NCBI GenBank assembly: GCA_017962145.1
Contig: JAGCVX010000031.1
Coordinates: 1 to 45,769, forward strand
Direction: 5' to 3'
Source of the DNA: Clostridiales bacterium
GTDB lineage: Bacteria > Bacillota > Clostridia > Saccharofermentanales > Saccharofermentanaceae
DNA: 45,769 nt
The notes beneath the pieces are model-generated. The model ran no database searches, was not told the DNA's origin, and saw nothing but the letters and a program-made list of their open reading frames with translations. Made by a program: the position numbers and the translations under genes. How positions within the stretch are numbered: the stretch's first letter is position 1; each line of letters opens with the position of its first letter. Of the stretch, positions 16,819-26,646 are shown piece after piece.

Positions 16819-17886
16819 TTAGTCGATATAATCCTTCAGTTTCTTGCTACGGCTGGGATGACGAAGTTTACGAAGTGCTTTTGCCTCGATCTGACGGATA
16901 CGCTCACGAGTTACGTTAAACTCACGGCCTACTTCTTCAAGTGTACGCTGACGTCCGTCGTCCAGACCGAAACGCAGGCGCAGTACCTTCTCTTCACGAG
17001 CGGTCAGGCTCTTCATAGCATCCAGCAGCTGCTCTTTGAGCAGTGTGTATGCAACCTGATCAGCAGGAGACATCGCATCATCATCCGGGATAAAGTCACC
17101 TAAGTGGCTGTCCTCTTCTTCACCGATCGGTTTTTCCAGAGAAACCGGCTCCTGGGAGATCTTCTGGATCTCACGAACCTTTTCAACAGAAAGACCCATG
17201 CGCTCTGCGATCTCTTCAACGGTAGGCTCACGGCCCAGCTCCTGGATCAGCGCACGCTGTTCACGGACAAGACGGTTGATCGTCTCAACCATATGAACCG
17301 GAATACGGATCGTTCTGGCCTGATCGGCGATGGCACGGGTGATCGCCTGACGGATCCACCACGTAGCATATGTACTGAATTTAAAACCCTTGGAATGGTC
17401 AAACTTATCAACTGCCTTGATCAGACCAAGATTACCTTCCTGGATGAGATCCAGGAACTGCATTCCACGACCCAGGTAACGCTTTGCGATAGAAACAACG
17501 AGACGAAGGTTTGCTTCGATCAGCTGGGCCTTTGCGTCTTCATCGCCCTCGAGCATGCGCTGGGCCAGATTCTGTTCCTGCTCCGCAGTAAGAAGCGGAA
17601 CCTTACCGATTTCCTTCAGGTACATGCGGACCGGATCGTCCATGCCTGCACCATCGGCTACGTTTGCGTCAAGATTCAATTCGCGGATCGCATCATCCTC
17701 GATGCTGGTTTCCGCTACGATCGCGATTCCCTTGGCTTCCAGCTCATCAAAGAGCTTATCGACCATATCCGGATCGCCATCTTGTTCTTCAATAATGTTC
17801 ATCACGTCGAGTGATGAAATGCTGTTATTATTGGCATTTGCCAGGTTTTCTAGTTTTTGCAAAATGGTTGAAAAATCACTTGCCAT
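16819..17886 (-). CDS. rpoD: Primary sigma factor, sigma-70 family (SigA)
   Basis: 355 residues. A short region 1.1-like N-terminus is followed by [18 protein letters not shown] (region 1.2), the region 2 core [16 protein letters not shown] with [17 protein letters not shown], region 3, and the region 4 helix-turn-helix [25 protein letters not shown]. These are hallmarks of the housekeeping sigma factor that directs RNA polymerase to TTGACA/TATAAT promoters. Length is typical for Bacillota SigA. dnaG, the usual upstream neighbour, is absent; a zinc-ribbon protein gene lies 73 bases upstream and rnfC 27 bases downstream, an uncommon context. Confidence 0.97.
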   Translation of the reverse strand: MASDFSTILQKLENLANANNNSISSLDVMNIIEEQDGDPDMVDKLFDELEAKGIAIVAETSIEDDAIRELNLDANVADGAGMDDPVRMYLKEIGKVPLLTAEQEQNLAQRMLEGDEDAKAQLIEANLRLVVSIAKRYLGRGMQFLDLIQEGNLGLIKAVDKFDHSKGFKFSTYATWWIRQAITRAIADQARTIRIPVHMVETINRLVREQRALIQELGREPTVEEIAERMGLSVEKVREIQKISQEPVSLEKPIGEEEDSHLGDFIPDDDAMSPADQVAYTLLKEQLLDAMKSLTAREEKVLRLRFGLDDGRQRTLEEVGREFNVTRERIRQIEAKALRKLRHPSRSKKLKDYID

Positions 17887-17959
17887 CCGTTTGCTTTCCT
17901 CCCTACATTTTCCATGTCTGCGAACTTAGTCGCATGGGACTGCCCTCACCACTTCGATG

Positions 17960-18745
17960 TTACTTCTTCTTCGTATTGCTGTCCGACTCTTTTTCCGGAA
18001 CATAGTGCTCGATCATACCTTCGTTGACCCCATCCTTGTTCCCCTCAATCGTAAATCTTCCATTCGGAGCATATACTGTAAGAACTACGCCATCGTAGTA
18101 ATGAGCTGCATCAGACGCCTCATAGCCGTACTCTTCACCGCGGATTCCGCAGAAAGACTGGTAAGCCTTCATAACCTGCTCTTCCTCCACTTCTTTGGAA
18201 GAAACCAGGCAGAGCTTATTATTCGTCAGGCCATAAAGCTTATAGCCGGTGGCATATCCGTCATCGGCTTCGGTAGAAACAGTCATTTCCGCAGCGGAAA
18301 TGCAGTTTCCGATATTCTTATCCATCTTGTTGTAGTGGGAATTACGGATCACACTAAGCGGGATCGAAATACCCAGAATGATTGCAATACAAACAGCGGT
18401 AATGGAATATACCGCGATCTTTACTCTTTTCGGAGTGGTAACATCATCCGGAGAGATCTCGAACAGTTTCTCGACTTTCGTCTCCTTGTTCTGTGCCTTG
18501 TCGACCTTTACTGCTTTTTCGACAACGTCGTCAAAAACAGGGGTAACCACATGGCGAGCCTGACTCTTGTCACGCTTCGGCTGCGGCACGTTCGGAAACT
18601 CTACTCCATCCGGATTTTCAAATATCTTGATTGCTTCTGCACTTGGAAAGACACAGTCGCAAAAAACGCATTCACACAATTCGTCACTCGGATCCACTAC
18701 AAGCAGGGAACCGCAATTCTTACAAATACCTTGTTTTGTCGCCAT
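17960..18745 (-). CDS. Zinc-ribbon, single-TM protein of unknown function
   Basis: 261 residues. The N-terminus holds a four-cysteine zinc ribbon, CKNCG (8-12) and CVFCDC (26-31), followed by a charged, probably disordered cytoplasmic region. One membrane helix lies at about 109-131 (VKIAVYSITAVCIAIILGI...), and the C-terminal ~130 residues are extracytoplasmic, with YKLYGLTNNKLCLV and a Lys-rich end. No known catalytic motif was recognised. It precedes rpoD by 73 bases on the same strand and may share its transcript. Its promoter appears at 18810-18838. A membrane sensor or chaperone role is conceivable but not supported. Confidence 0.8.
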   Translation of the reverse strand: MATKQGICKNCGSLLVVDPSDELCECVFCDCVFPSAEAIKIFENPDGVEFPNVPQPKRDKSQARHVVTPVFDDVVEKAVKVDKAQNKETKVEKLFEISPDDVTTPKRVKIAVYSITAVCIAIILGISIPLSVIRNSHYNKMDKNIGNCISAAEMTVSTEADDGYATGYKLYGLTNNKLCLVSSKEVEEEQVMKAYQSFCGIRGEEYGYEASDAAHYYDGVVLTVYAPNGRFTIEGNKDGVNEGMIEHYVPEKESDSNTKKK

Positions 18746-18809
18746 TTATTCCTTGTTCCTTTGCATAATCGCCTATTAAAGGATATAATTCCACATATAG
18801 GCAAAGTAC

Positions 18810-18838
18810 ATTATATACGCATTGCTTTTAAAGTGCAA
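18810..18838 (-). promoter_or_regulatory. Promoter of the zinc-ribbon gene (and perhaps rpoD)
   Basis: On the minus strand TTGCAC (18833-18838) and a perfect TATAAT (18810-18815) are separated by 17 bases, about 65 bases upstream of the zinc-ribbon ATG. Only TTG of the -35 is consensus. Confidence 0.5.
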
Positions 18839-18907
18839 ACAAAATCATGCACAATTTTATTGCCCCCTCTTCCGCCAGATTCGGAAGAATGCAGAAGGAG
18901 ATCACCC

Positions 18908-19414
18908 TTGACAGAAAACGAGCACATCGAAGACCTTTCCAGACACGAAGAATTCATGCGTGCCGCGCTGAAAGAAGCCCGAAAAGCATACGATCTCGGC
19001 GAATCTCCGATCGGCTGTGTCATCGTCAAAGACGGCAAGATCATCGCCCGTGCGCACAATCTCCGCCAGACACGTCAGGATGCCACGCTCCATGCCGAGC
19101 TGGTCTGTATCTCCAAAGCCTGCAGAAAGCTTGCCGCCTGGCACATCTTCGACTGTGACCTGTATGTGACGCTCGAGCCCTGCTACATGTGCGCCGGAGC
19201 GATCATCCAGTCCCATATCAAGAATGTATATTTCGGTGCCTACGACCCAAAAGGCGGCGCAGTCCACTCCTGCTGCCACCTTTTCGATCTGCCGCATAAC
19301 CATCATGTGGAATACCGCGGAGGTATCCTGGAATCAGAATGCAGCGCCCTTATGAAACAATTCTTCCGCGAACTCAGAGCTCAAAAGAAAGACCGTCCCG
19401 GATCAGCCAGATGA
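18908..19414 (+). CDS. tadA: tRNA adenosine(34) deaminase
   Basis: 168 residues from TTG 18908, which has AGAAGGAGA just upstream. A much longer open frame continues upstream, but it is antisense to the zinc-ribbon gene. Zinc/catalytic motifs of the cytidine deaminase fold are HAE at 62-64 and PCYMC at 91-95; ARAHNLRQTRQDATLHAE and GAIIQSHIKNVYFGAYDPKGG match TadA. It converts A34 to inosine in tRNA-Arg. The last 41 bases overlap the end of the convergent addA gene, so the two stop codons lie inside each other's coding sequence. Confidence 0.92.
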   Translation: MTENEHIEDLSRHEEFMRAALKEARKAYDLGESPIGCVIVKDGKIIARAHNLRQTRQDATLHAELVCISKACRKLAAWHIFDCDLYVTLEPCYMCAGAIIQSHIKNVYFGAYDPKGGAVHSCCHLFDLPHNHHVEYRGGILESECSALMKQFFRELRAQKKDRPGSAR

Positions 19415-22400
19415 TCTTACTCTTCACGCGCTTTCCCGTCGCCGCGGTGATCGCCTGCGCATACATATCAAGCTGCACCTGATAGCGTTTCTTCAGCTCC
19501 GCAAGCTTCTCGAGATCCGTACCGCTCAGGCGGTCAGACTTATAGTCGATCAGGACCGCATCGCCATCCTCATCCACGAACCAGCAGTCGATCATACCTT
19601 GAACCAGTGAGAAATCTTCATTCTCATTCGGCCGGGCCAGCGCAAACGGGATCTCCCGATACGGACCATTCTCTTTTCTTGTCTCCGCTTCTGTCATCTT
19701 TCGGCAGAGGGAGCTTTCAAAGAATGCCTGCATACCTTCCGTAAACTCAGAAAGGATCGGGATCTGATCTTTCGTGATCATGCCGAACTCGGACAGTTTT
19801 TCGAGTTCCGCCGTCCAGTCCGGATCCGTTCCGGCCTTCAAAAGTCCGGAGAAATCGAGATACTGCCATGCACTGTGCAGAAGCGTACCCAGTCGGGATG
19901 CCGTGTAGCCGTTTCCTTTCCACTTCTCTTCCGACTCCCGAACACGCATATTCACGGCGCGGGCTTCGACATTTTCAAAGTCTTCATCCGATTCTTCTTC
20001 CGACAGCAGTCTCTTCATCTCACTGACTGTTGTCTTCGAAGGAACCTTTTCCGGTTCCGCCCATTCGTTCACATCCATAGTCAGAAGATCAAGTCGTGCC
20101 TGCTCTTCTTCGCTAAATGCAACGTCGACGCGGCGGTTTCTTGCCGCTTCATATTCTTGTGCGACCGGTCTTGCTTTTGCTTTCGAGACCGTAACCATAT
20201 TCGTAAGCGTATCCGAGATCAGCGCCAGATCATCCGTATCCGGATTTCTCGATGGCCCGCCGAATTCCAGATCGCCATAGTAGACCGGTTCCGCAGAAGT
20301 GAGTGCAATCGACAGCGGATATCCGGCATGACCGACCTGACCTGCCAGGAAACGTTTCAGATGCGTATTCAGTGCCGCCATAATGACCGGCGGATATTTC
20401 TCGACGCCATCCGGCATCCGTGTCGGAACCGTCGCGGCCTCCGAGACCATTTCTTCTGCGTTACGCTTGATCAGAGAGATCACGAATACTTTTTCCTCAG
20501 CACGAGTCAAAGCTACGTACAAAAGGCGGATCTTCTCTGCCTCAGACTCACGCGTTTCCTCCTTGGCAAGCAGATAATAGTCGTGCGGTTCGTAGGTAAG
20601 ACCCACATCCTCGATAAAGCGCTTTGCCGACATCGTTCCTTTTTCGCTCAAGATCAGAGTCCGATCCGTTTTGCGCTGCGAGGACTGGATCCCACAGAGA
20701 AATACATACGGGAATTCCAGACCTTTACTCTTATGGATCGTCATGCAGCGCACGACATTTTCAAGAGGTTCGGACAGATCGATCTCTGTCGTCTGATCTT
20801 TTCCGGAAGAAAGTTCATCGATATAAGAGACAAATGCACGAAGTCCCTGCCTTCTTCCCGCTTCAAAACGGGTCGCCCAGTTGACCAGAGACATCAAGGC
20901 ATAGTTACGCGCCTCTCCATCCGACTGTGAAAGTACATATGCAGGATAGTCCGTAACTGTATACACCTGCTCCAGCCACTTCGTCACGGTCATCTGCATC
21001 GACAACGTACGGAGCGTGTTAAGGAAAGACAGAAAATGCTGCACACGCTTGGCCAGATGTGTATCGGCCTCCTCGGCATAGTAGACCAGTTTTTCACAAA
21101 ACGGCAGATTTCTCTTTTCCGCCGAAGCGGAGAACAGATAGATCTTCAGAAGATCTTCGTCGGTAAAGCCTGCCTGTCGGATCTTCGACTTCATTACTCC
21201 GGCCAGCGGAATATCCTGGAACGCATTGTCAGAAAGGCGGGCCAGATCCAGCATGACCCGGAGATCCGGATGCGCCAGGAGATTTCCCGGGTTCGGACCC
21301 TGTGCAGGAATACCTTTTTTCATAAGAACATCCGCCGCAGCCATCGCGCCACGATTCGATGTCGTCAGTACAACACACTTCTCATATGCAAAGCCTTCCA
21401 GCTTATGCAGTTCCTCGATCTTCTCGGCTACGATCAGCGCCTCTTTTTGAACCTTTTCAGCATCTTTCATATCGAGGATATCTTCGGAATCATCCGATCC
21501 GTCCTGATCACTTTCCTCGGCAGCCGGCTCACTGTCCTGCGCCAGGATCAAGGTCACCGCCGCACCCGATGTCTCGGTATAGCCCTGTTCCAGACGCCCC
21601 GGATTCAGCGCGTGCGAACCGTCGTATTCAATATCCGCATATTCTTCACTCATGATTTTTCCGAAGATCTCATTTACCGAAGAAAGAATACCCGGTACAC
21701 TTCGGAAATTGTTATTAAGCGTAAAGAGCGTGCCTGCTTTTCCGTCGCGATACAGCTCACTTCGGTCAAGGAACATCTGCGGCTTGGCATGACGGAAGCG
21801 ATAGATACTCTGCTTGACGTCACCTACGAAGAAGACATTGTCCTTCGCAAAGCACTGCACGATGGCATCCTGTACACCACTGTTATCCTGATACTCATCG
21901 ATATAGATCTCATCGAACAGATCACGATAATACGAAGATACCTCCGGATTGGAAAGAAGTGACAATGCCACCTGCTCCTGATCCGGAAAATCCATACCAT
22001 GTTCGAGGCGTTTCTTCTCCTGATAAATGCGATCTGCTGCCAGAACCATCTCGAAAAAGCGTTCGTAGAGCGGATACATGGAACGAAGCTCCATCTCCAC
22101 TTCTTCCTGTGTCTTTCCGAAGAAATAGCGCGTCTCACTTTTTAATCCGTCAACGATATCCGCATTTTTCTTTTGGCCGCTCAAGATATACGCCAGTTCA
22201 TAAAAGTCCGATGACATAGAATCGAATTCGACCAGAGCCGGATCATCCGAAAGCTTATACGTCGGGAGTTTGTCAGAAGGCACACGGCTTCCCATCGCAT
22301 AGATATCGTTCCAGGTGATCGAAGGATCTTCCAGGATCTTTCTTCCGTTTTCTTCAAGGAAGACAATCCACTCCAGGAAGGACTGCTTTCTTTCTTCGTT

Positions 22401-22673
22401 TGTCTTCGCAGTCTTAACGAAATTCACTTCCGGAATCAATGCGCGAAGTTTCGGGATCACCTCAAGGCGTGTTCGAACGGCCTCTTTCGTGATCGAAAAG
22501 ATCTCTTTATACATCTCGGAATCCGTAAAGGCTTCACTCTCTTTTTTCTTGTTTTCCAGCGCGGATGTGATCCATCCTGCGTAATCCGGAAGGCTTCGCA
22601 GATATGCCAGTTTCCCTTCCATGTCTTCCTTAAGTTTTGTATCGTCTCTTCCGCTTCCAAACGACGCCACCAT
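19374..22673 (-). CDS. addA: AddA helicase-nuclease, C-terminal part after an in-frame stop
   Basis: 1099 residues from the first ATG after the stop; no ribosome site is seen there. It carries Walker B EIYIDEYQD, helicase motifs NNFRS, TTSNRGA and MTIHKSKGLEFPYVFL, LLYVALTRAEEK, and the C-terminal RecB-like nuclease motif VLIDYKSD near residue 1043. It is in the same frame as the N-terminal part at 22710-23270; the 12 codons from the TAA to this ATG (starting LTAAEWAKSFLS) are also open. Together they would form a normal ~1298-residue AddA, which with AddB repairs double-strand breaks. As read, this half lacks Walker A and would be inactive alone. Confidence 0.85.
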   Translation of the reverse strand: MVASFGSGRDDTKLKEDMEGKLAYLRSLPDYAGWITSALENKKKESEAFTDSEMYKEIFSITKEAVRTRLEVIPKLRALIPEVNFVKTAKTNEERKQSFLEWIVFLEENGRKILEDPSITWNDIYAMGSRVPSDKLPTYKLSDDPALVEFDSMSSDFYELAYILSGQKKNADIVDGLKSETRYFFGKTQEEVEMELRSMYPLYERFFEMVLAADRIYQEKKRLEHGMDFPDQEQVALSLLSNPEVSSYYRDLFDEIYIDEYQDNSGVQDAIVQCFAKDNVFFVGDVKQSIYRFRHAKPQMFLDRSELYRDGKAGTLFTLNNNFRSVPGILSSVNEIFGKIMSEEYADIEYDGSHALNPGRLEQGYTETSGAAVTLILAQDSEPAAEESDQDGSDDSEDILDMKDAEKVQKEALIVAEKIEELHKLEGFAYEKCVVLTTSNRGAMAAADVLMKKGIPAQGPNPGNLLAHPDLRVMLDLARLSDNAFQDIPLAGVMKSKIRQAGFTDEDLLKIYLFSASAEKRNLPFCEKLVYYAEEADTHLAKRVQHFLSFLNTLRTLSMQMTVTKWLEQVYTVTDYPAYVLSQSDGEARNYALMSLVNWATRFEAGRRQGLRAFVSYIDELSSGKDQTTEIDLSEPLENVVRCMTIHKSKGLEFPYVFLCGIQSSQRKTDRTLILSEKGTMSAKRFIEDVGLTYEPHDYYLLAKEETRESEAEKIRLLYVALTRAEEKVFVISLIKRNAEEMVSEAATVPTRMPDGVEKYPPVIMAALNTHLKRFLAGQVGHAGYPLSIALTSAEPVYYGDLEFGGPSRNPDTDDLALISDTLTNMVTVSKAKARPVAQEYEAARNRRVDVAFSEEEQARLDLLTMDVNEWAEPEKVPSKTTVSEMKRLLSEEESDEDFENVEARAVNMRVRESEEKWKGNGYTASRLGTLLHSAWQYLDFSGLLKAGTDPDWTAELEKLSEFGMITKDQIPILSEFTEGMQAFFESSLCRKMTEAETRKENGPYREIPFALARPNENEDFSLVQGMIDCWFVDEDGDAVLIDYKSDRLSGTDLEKLAELKKRYQVQLDMYAQAITAATGKRVKSKIIWLIRDGLSFEL

Positions 22674-22709
22674 AGACAGGAAAGACTTCGCCCATTCTGC
22701 AGCAGTAAG

Positions 22710-22712
22710 TTA
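22710..22712 (-). other. In-frame TAA interrupting addA
   Basis: The two addA pieces are in the same frame: the two ATGs, 23270 and 22673, are 597 bases apart, a multiple of three. A single TAA preceded by AGCAAA separates them. One substitution (for example from CAA, AAA, GAA or TAC) would remove it; no indel is needed. Confidence 0.85.
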
Positions 22713-23270
22713 TTTGCTTACGAGAACCCCGATAGGGGTAGCGCCACTTTGCGTCGGCATCACGGAAGACGCAAGTTCCGGATCCTCTTCCACTTTCCGG
22801 CAGAAGTCATATGCTTCGGAAAAGACTTCGTCAAATGCATCCATCAGAAGACGCTTGGCGTGTGTCTCTTCAAGGATCATGCTTCTGGGTTCGAGAAGAA
22901 GATTTCCCTCTTCATCACGGCTCTGTGCCGAGAAGTTACTGATGACCCGGCTGCAGAAAGCATTAATGGTCGAGATATATGCCGTCGGGAGCGCCGCAAT
23001 CTGCTCACTGAGATATTTGCGTTCGCCCTTTTCTTTCGTCTCCGAAAGTTTCTCACGAAGGCGCTTTTCCAGTTTCGCGCTCATGTTCGCTGCGGCCGCA
23101 TTGGTAAATGTCATGACCAGCATATGCTCGACCGACAATTCACGGTCCAGAATATGCTTCACGATACGCTCCGTCATAACACTGGTCTTACCGGAGCCGG
23201 CTGCTGCGCTGACGAGAATATTCCCGGAAGGCGCGATCACGATATTGTTCTGTTCAGTTGTCAGTTTCAT
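22710..23270 (-). CDS. addA: AddA helicase-nuclease, N-terminal part ending at an in-frame stop
   Basis: 186 residues holding the Q-motif LTTEQNNIV, Walker A AAAGSGKT at 22-29, motif Ia MTFTNAAAANM and the STINAFCSRVI segment of UvrD-like helicases. Its ATG 23270 overlaps the addB stop as ATGA, so translation is coupled to addB. The frame ends at TAA 22712-22710 (GVLVSK then stop), after which the same frame continues uninterrupted as the rest of AddA. It may be a recent nonsense mutation, a base-calling error, or read-through. Alone it would be a helicase fragment without nuclease. Confidence 0.85.
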   Translation of the reverse strand: MKLTTEQNNIVIAPSGNILVSAAAGSGKTSVMTERIVKHILDRELSVEHMLVMTFTNAAAANMSAKLEKRLREKLSETKEKGERKYLSEQIAALPTAYISTINAFCSRVISNFSAQSRDEEGNLLLEPRSMILEETHAKRLLMDAFDEVFSEAYDFCRKVEEDPELASSVMPTQSGATPIGVLVSK

Positions 23271-26200
23271 GACTCTTCCGCCTCCCCTCTCAGATTTCCA
23301 AAGAACTGGTCCGCTTTCTTGGATACGGCCTTTCCATCCTCTTTCAAGACCTTCTTCATCTGCGGCAGATAGTTGTAATCCGGCGCCGCGCTATCTCCGT
23401 TGCAGACCTGGTTAAACTCACAATCCATACATTTCATCAACGGATGCTTGTTGACTTTTCCGGGCTTCGCGTCAAAATGTCCTGCGTACAGTTTTTCACA
23501 GTTTTCGCGGATCCTCTCCATCGCGAATTCACCCATCTGTTTCATCTCTTCCACATCCCGTCCGGCCTGCATATTAGAAGCACAGAATGTATCTTTCACC
23601 GCTTTTTCACGCGCATTTTTGATCGTCTCCGGATCCAGCCGCAGAGCCAGTTCATCCTTACGGGTCTTCACCCGCGTAACACGGATATACGAAACACGCT
23701 CCGGATCCAGCTGCGGATGCTGATCGTGGTATACATGCATATACGCTGGAAGCTGCACACTCGCTCCGGCAAAAAGCTTATCGTAATCGATCGTTTTCGG
23801 TCCCGTCTTATAGTCCAGGATCTGGAACGATTTTCCTTCTTCGTTAATATCCACACGGTCGATCGTTCCGTGGAACGTCACGACGCGTCCGTCTGAAAGT
23901 TTGAGCTCATAACCCGGCACTTCCGCGTCACCGAAACTCCACTCAAAATGCGTCGGCATCGACACTTTCGGATCAAGTGTCGAAAAGATCATCGACAACG
24001 TCTCAGACGTCGCGGCCAGAAGCTTCGTATCCGCCGCCATCTTCAGCGCGGCATCGTCGCAGTATCCATAATGCGTTGCTTCCTGGGTAAGATGCAGAAG
24101 CTCCCGGCTCCATGCCATCTTATCTTTGTTCTGGTAAAGAAGAAGCACATTTTCTTTTGCCTGCTCGTCTGCTGCCGCAAGATATTTCTCACGGAATTCT
24201 TTCAATGCACGCTCGAGAACCTCATGTCCTAAAGAACCCATCTCTGTTGCCTGCACCTGCTGGATCTCTCTTTCCTGAAGACGCAGGACCTTTTCACAGA
24301 AATAGTGATACGGACAGTACACATAGCTTTCTACTGCCGATACACTCATCAGGAGCTTTTCTCCATATCGTGCATCCATCAGATCCTTTGGAATCAAAAG
24401 CTCGGTATTGATCGGTTCTTCAAAGGACAGTTCATCCGCCGAGAAGCAGTTCTGCCAGACCGCGATTGCTTTATCGTATTCTTCGGGAGAGACCTGCTGT
24501 CGTCCGGAGATTACCGCTCGCAGATAGTCCTCCATACGGTCACGGATCAGAACACGCGGATCTGAAAGCGACAGGCCTCCTAAGATCTCGCTTTGCACGC
24601 TCGGATACATCTCTTTCAAAAACAGCACGACCGACGAAGGTTCTACAGAATTCTGTACCGTAAAGATCAATCGTTCTGACGGTGCATCCAGAAGTGCATA
24701 TGCCGTAAAGAAGTCCGCATAGGACTGGTCTTTTGCGTGATTCGGGAAATCGATCGAAAGTTTCTCGGAGATGACCTGACGTTCACGGTTACGAAGATAT
24801 CCTTCTGACGGAGCAGAATACGGGAAGTTCTTTCTTTCCGCACCCACGATAAACATCATCCGGCAAGGACGGCGGTATGCATCTGAAGGCTTGGCGATCG
24901 TGATCTGATCTACATAGGACGGGATCGCCGCCAGTTCTTTATTCTCCAGCGCAGACAAAAGCGCGTCTCTGAAGTTCGAAATCGAGATCGGGAAATCGCC
25001 GATTTCTTCTGCCAGCGCACGCAGCGCGTCATCCGCATAGTTATAAGACACGGCAAGCGCGAGCGCGGCCTCCGAGTTACCGGCCTTCTGCCATTCATCG
25101 ACATAGTACTCGATGTTCTTTCTCTTATCGCCGATCATGTTGTGAAGAGCGATCGCACGTTCGCAGCAGGTCTTTGCCTTCTCTATCAAAGACAGATCTT
25201 CCGCTGCCTTCTTAAGATGCGGAAGCACTGCCTGTACGCTTTTTTTCTCTGCATATGTCAGCGCGAATCTCTCGCAGTCCAGCATCTTCTTTTTGTTTTT
25301 CACACCATGTGCGAGGCAGTAATTTTCAAACCGATCGACCATCTCATATTCAACCGGAACAAAACCGGACTTGAGATATGTGATCACGGAAGACAGATCC
25401 CAGTTATATATGGACATATCCAAAAGCGCGGTCAGATACTGCATCCAGATCGTACCCATCATGGGCCGACGGGAATCGATAAATGCATCCAGTCCATATC
25501 GCGAAAATGCGGCATGAAGATTTGTAGAATACTGCGAGGGATCACAAAGGACGACCGTGATATCTCTGTAGCGAAGGCCCTGAAACTGGACTGCCTCTTT
25601 TATTCTGGCTGCCACATATTCCAGTTCATCGGAGATCTGATGGAATACTTTGATCTCACAGGGCATCGAAAGATCCGGACGCTTCTCGCAAGAACGCGCC
25701 GCGAAATCAGAAGACAGCCGGCAAAGTGCCGGGTCTCTTTTCTCCGAAGGTTCGACTTTTACAGCCGAAGCAAGCGGGAATGTCTTGAGGATATTCCGTA
25801 TCGTCTGCTCTCCAAAATGGCAGATATCCTCACCTGAGTCTTCTCCGTCGTCCGATCCGGCCACACATGTCATCGTGACCTGCGACATAACAATAGCAAG
25901 CTTTGTAACAATGTTCCACTCTTCCGGAGTGAAGTTTCGGTTCTCTCCGAACCCCATGATCCAGCAGGATGCTTCCCGTAAAAAGCTCAATCGGGACAAC
26001 GGCCACTTCTTTGTTTCGTCTGCGTCCTCGGAAAAGAGTGTGAGGACTTCCGACAGTCTTCTCATGGAATCTCTTTCAGGAGCAAAGCCCATCTCGGCGC
26101 GCAATGCATCCATACGCTCCATCAGCTCACCGAAATCACGGATCTTGTTTCTCGTCAGAGGATCTTCGGATCCGAGATCCATCTCCTTAAGCATCGTGCC

Positions 26201-26629
26201 GGAAACACCATAGCGGTAAAAATCTCCAAGAACCTCATCAAGTTCCGAAACGAAGCCTACACGCTCGGCGAAATTACCGAGAACGGGCATCTCACTTTTA
26301 TGCTCCGCCAGAACTCGGTGCAAAAGGATCGTCTTAGCCGCAGGGCTCATCTGCTTTCCGCCCATGCCGCCGACTTCGCTTAATACACGATATGCAAATC
26401 GGGAAAAACTGACGACGTCGATCATCATGAAGGCCGAATCCGAGGCTTTTCCGCCCTTCTTCTCCTGCAGGATCTCGATATAGCGGCGTTCAACTTCCGC
26501 TTTCATCTTTTCGGGAACAATAATATATCCGCGACGCGTCGGCCACATGACCGCTTCTTCACAGATTCGCTCCAGGCAGGCATCGATCAGCCTTACCGGA
26601 TGCTCACCATAGATCAAATGAAACGCCAT
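23267..26629 (-). CDS. addB: AddB nuclease subunit of the AddAB helicase-nuclease
   Basis: 1120 residues, standard AddB size. The C-terminal nuclease has QILDYKTG (LDYKTG near 938). The four cysteines of the AddB [4Fe-4S] staple are visible: C772 in YVYCPYHYF and C1067/C1070/C1076 in CMDCEFNQVC, the C-x2-C-x5-C spacing known from Bacillus. The N-terminus reads FHLIYGEHPVRLID where many AddB proteins have a glycine-rich GRAGSGKT P-loop, so ATP binding by this subunit seems lost. GGAGGT stands 7 bases before ATG 26629. It overlaps addA by 4 bases and begins 17 bases after the acyl-CoA ligase gene. Confidence 0.92.
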   Translation of the reverse strand: MAFHLIYGEHPVRLIDACLERICEEAVMWPTRRGYIIVPEKMKAEVERRYIEILQEKKGGKASDSAFMMIDVVSFSRFAYRVLSEVGGMGGKQMSPAAKTILLHRVLAEHKSEMPVLGNFAERVGFVSELDEVLGDFYRYGVSGTMLKEMDLGSEDPLTRNKIRDFGELMERMDALRAEMGFAPERDSMRRLSEVLTLFSEDADETKKWPLSRLSFLREASCWIMGFGENRNFTPEEWNIVTKLAIVMSQVTMTCVAGSDDGEDSGEDICHFGEQTIRNILKTFPLASAVKVEPSEKRDPALCRLSSDFAARSCEKRPDLSMPCEIKVFHQISDELEYVAARIKEAVQFQGLRYRDITVVLCDPSQYSTNLHAAFSRYGLDAFIDSRRPMMGTIWMQYLTALLDMSIYNWDLSSVITYLKSGFVPVEYEMVDRFENYCLAHGVKNKKKMLDCERFALTYAEKKSVQAVLPHLKKAAEDLSLIEKAKTCCERAIALHNMIGDKRKNIEYYVDEWQKAGNSEAALALAVSYNYADDALRALAEEIGDFPISISNFRDALLSALENKELAAIPSYVDQITIAKPSDAYRRPCRMMFIVGAERKNFPYSAPSEGYLRNRERQVISEKLSIDFPNHAKDQSYADFFTAYALLDAPSERLIFTVQNSVEPSSVVLFLKEMYPSVQSEILGGLSLSDPRVLIRDRMEDYLRAVISGRQQVSPEEYDKAIAVWQNCFSADELSFEEPINTELLIPKDLMDARYGEKLLMSVSAVESYVYCPYHYFCEKVLRLQEREIQQVQATEMGSLGHEVLERALKEFREKYLAAADEQAKENVLLLYQNKDKMAWSRELLHLTQEATHYGYCDDAALKMAADTKLLAATSETLSMIFSTLDPKVSMPTHFEWSFGDAEVPGYELKLSDGRVVTFHGTIDRVDINEEGKSFQILDYKTGPKTIDYDKLFAGASVQLPAYMHVYHDQHPQLDPERVSYIRVTRVKTRKDELALRLDPETIKNAREKAVKDTFCASNMQAGRDVEEMKQMGEFAMERIRENCEKLYAGHFDAKPGKVNKHPLMKCMDCEFNQVCNGDSAAPDYNYLPQMKKVLKEDGKAVSKKADQFFGNLRGEAEES

Positions 26630-26646
26630 TTTCTATACCTCCTTTA

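Noticed and set aside
17957..18907. A 317-codon open stretch in frame upstream of tadA
   Set aside because: It is antisense to the zinc-ribbon gene, and tadA has its own ribosome site and TTG start at 18908. The translated stretch is rich in Arg/His/Ile with no family resemblance.
22673..22712. A frameshift in addA
   Set aside because: The two parts are in the same frame (597 bases between the two ATGs); the break is one stop codon, not an indel.
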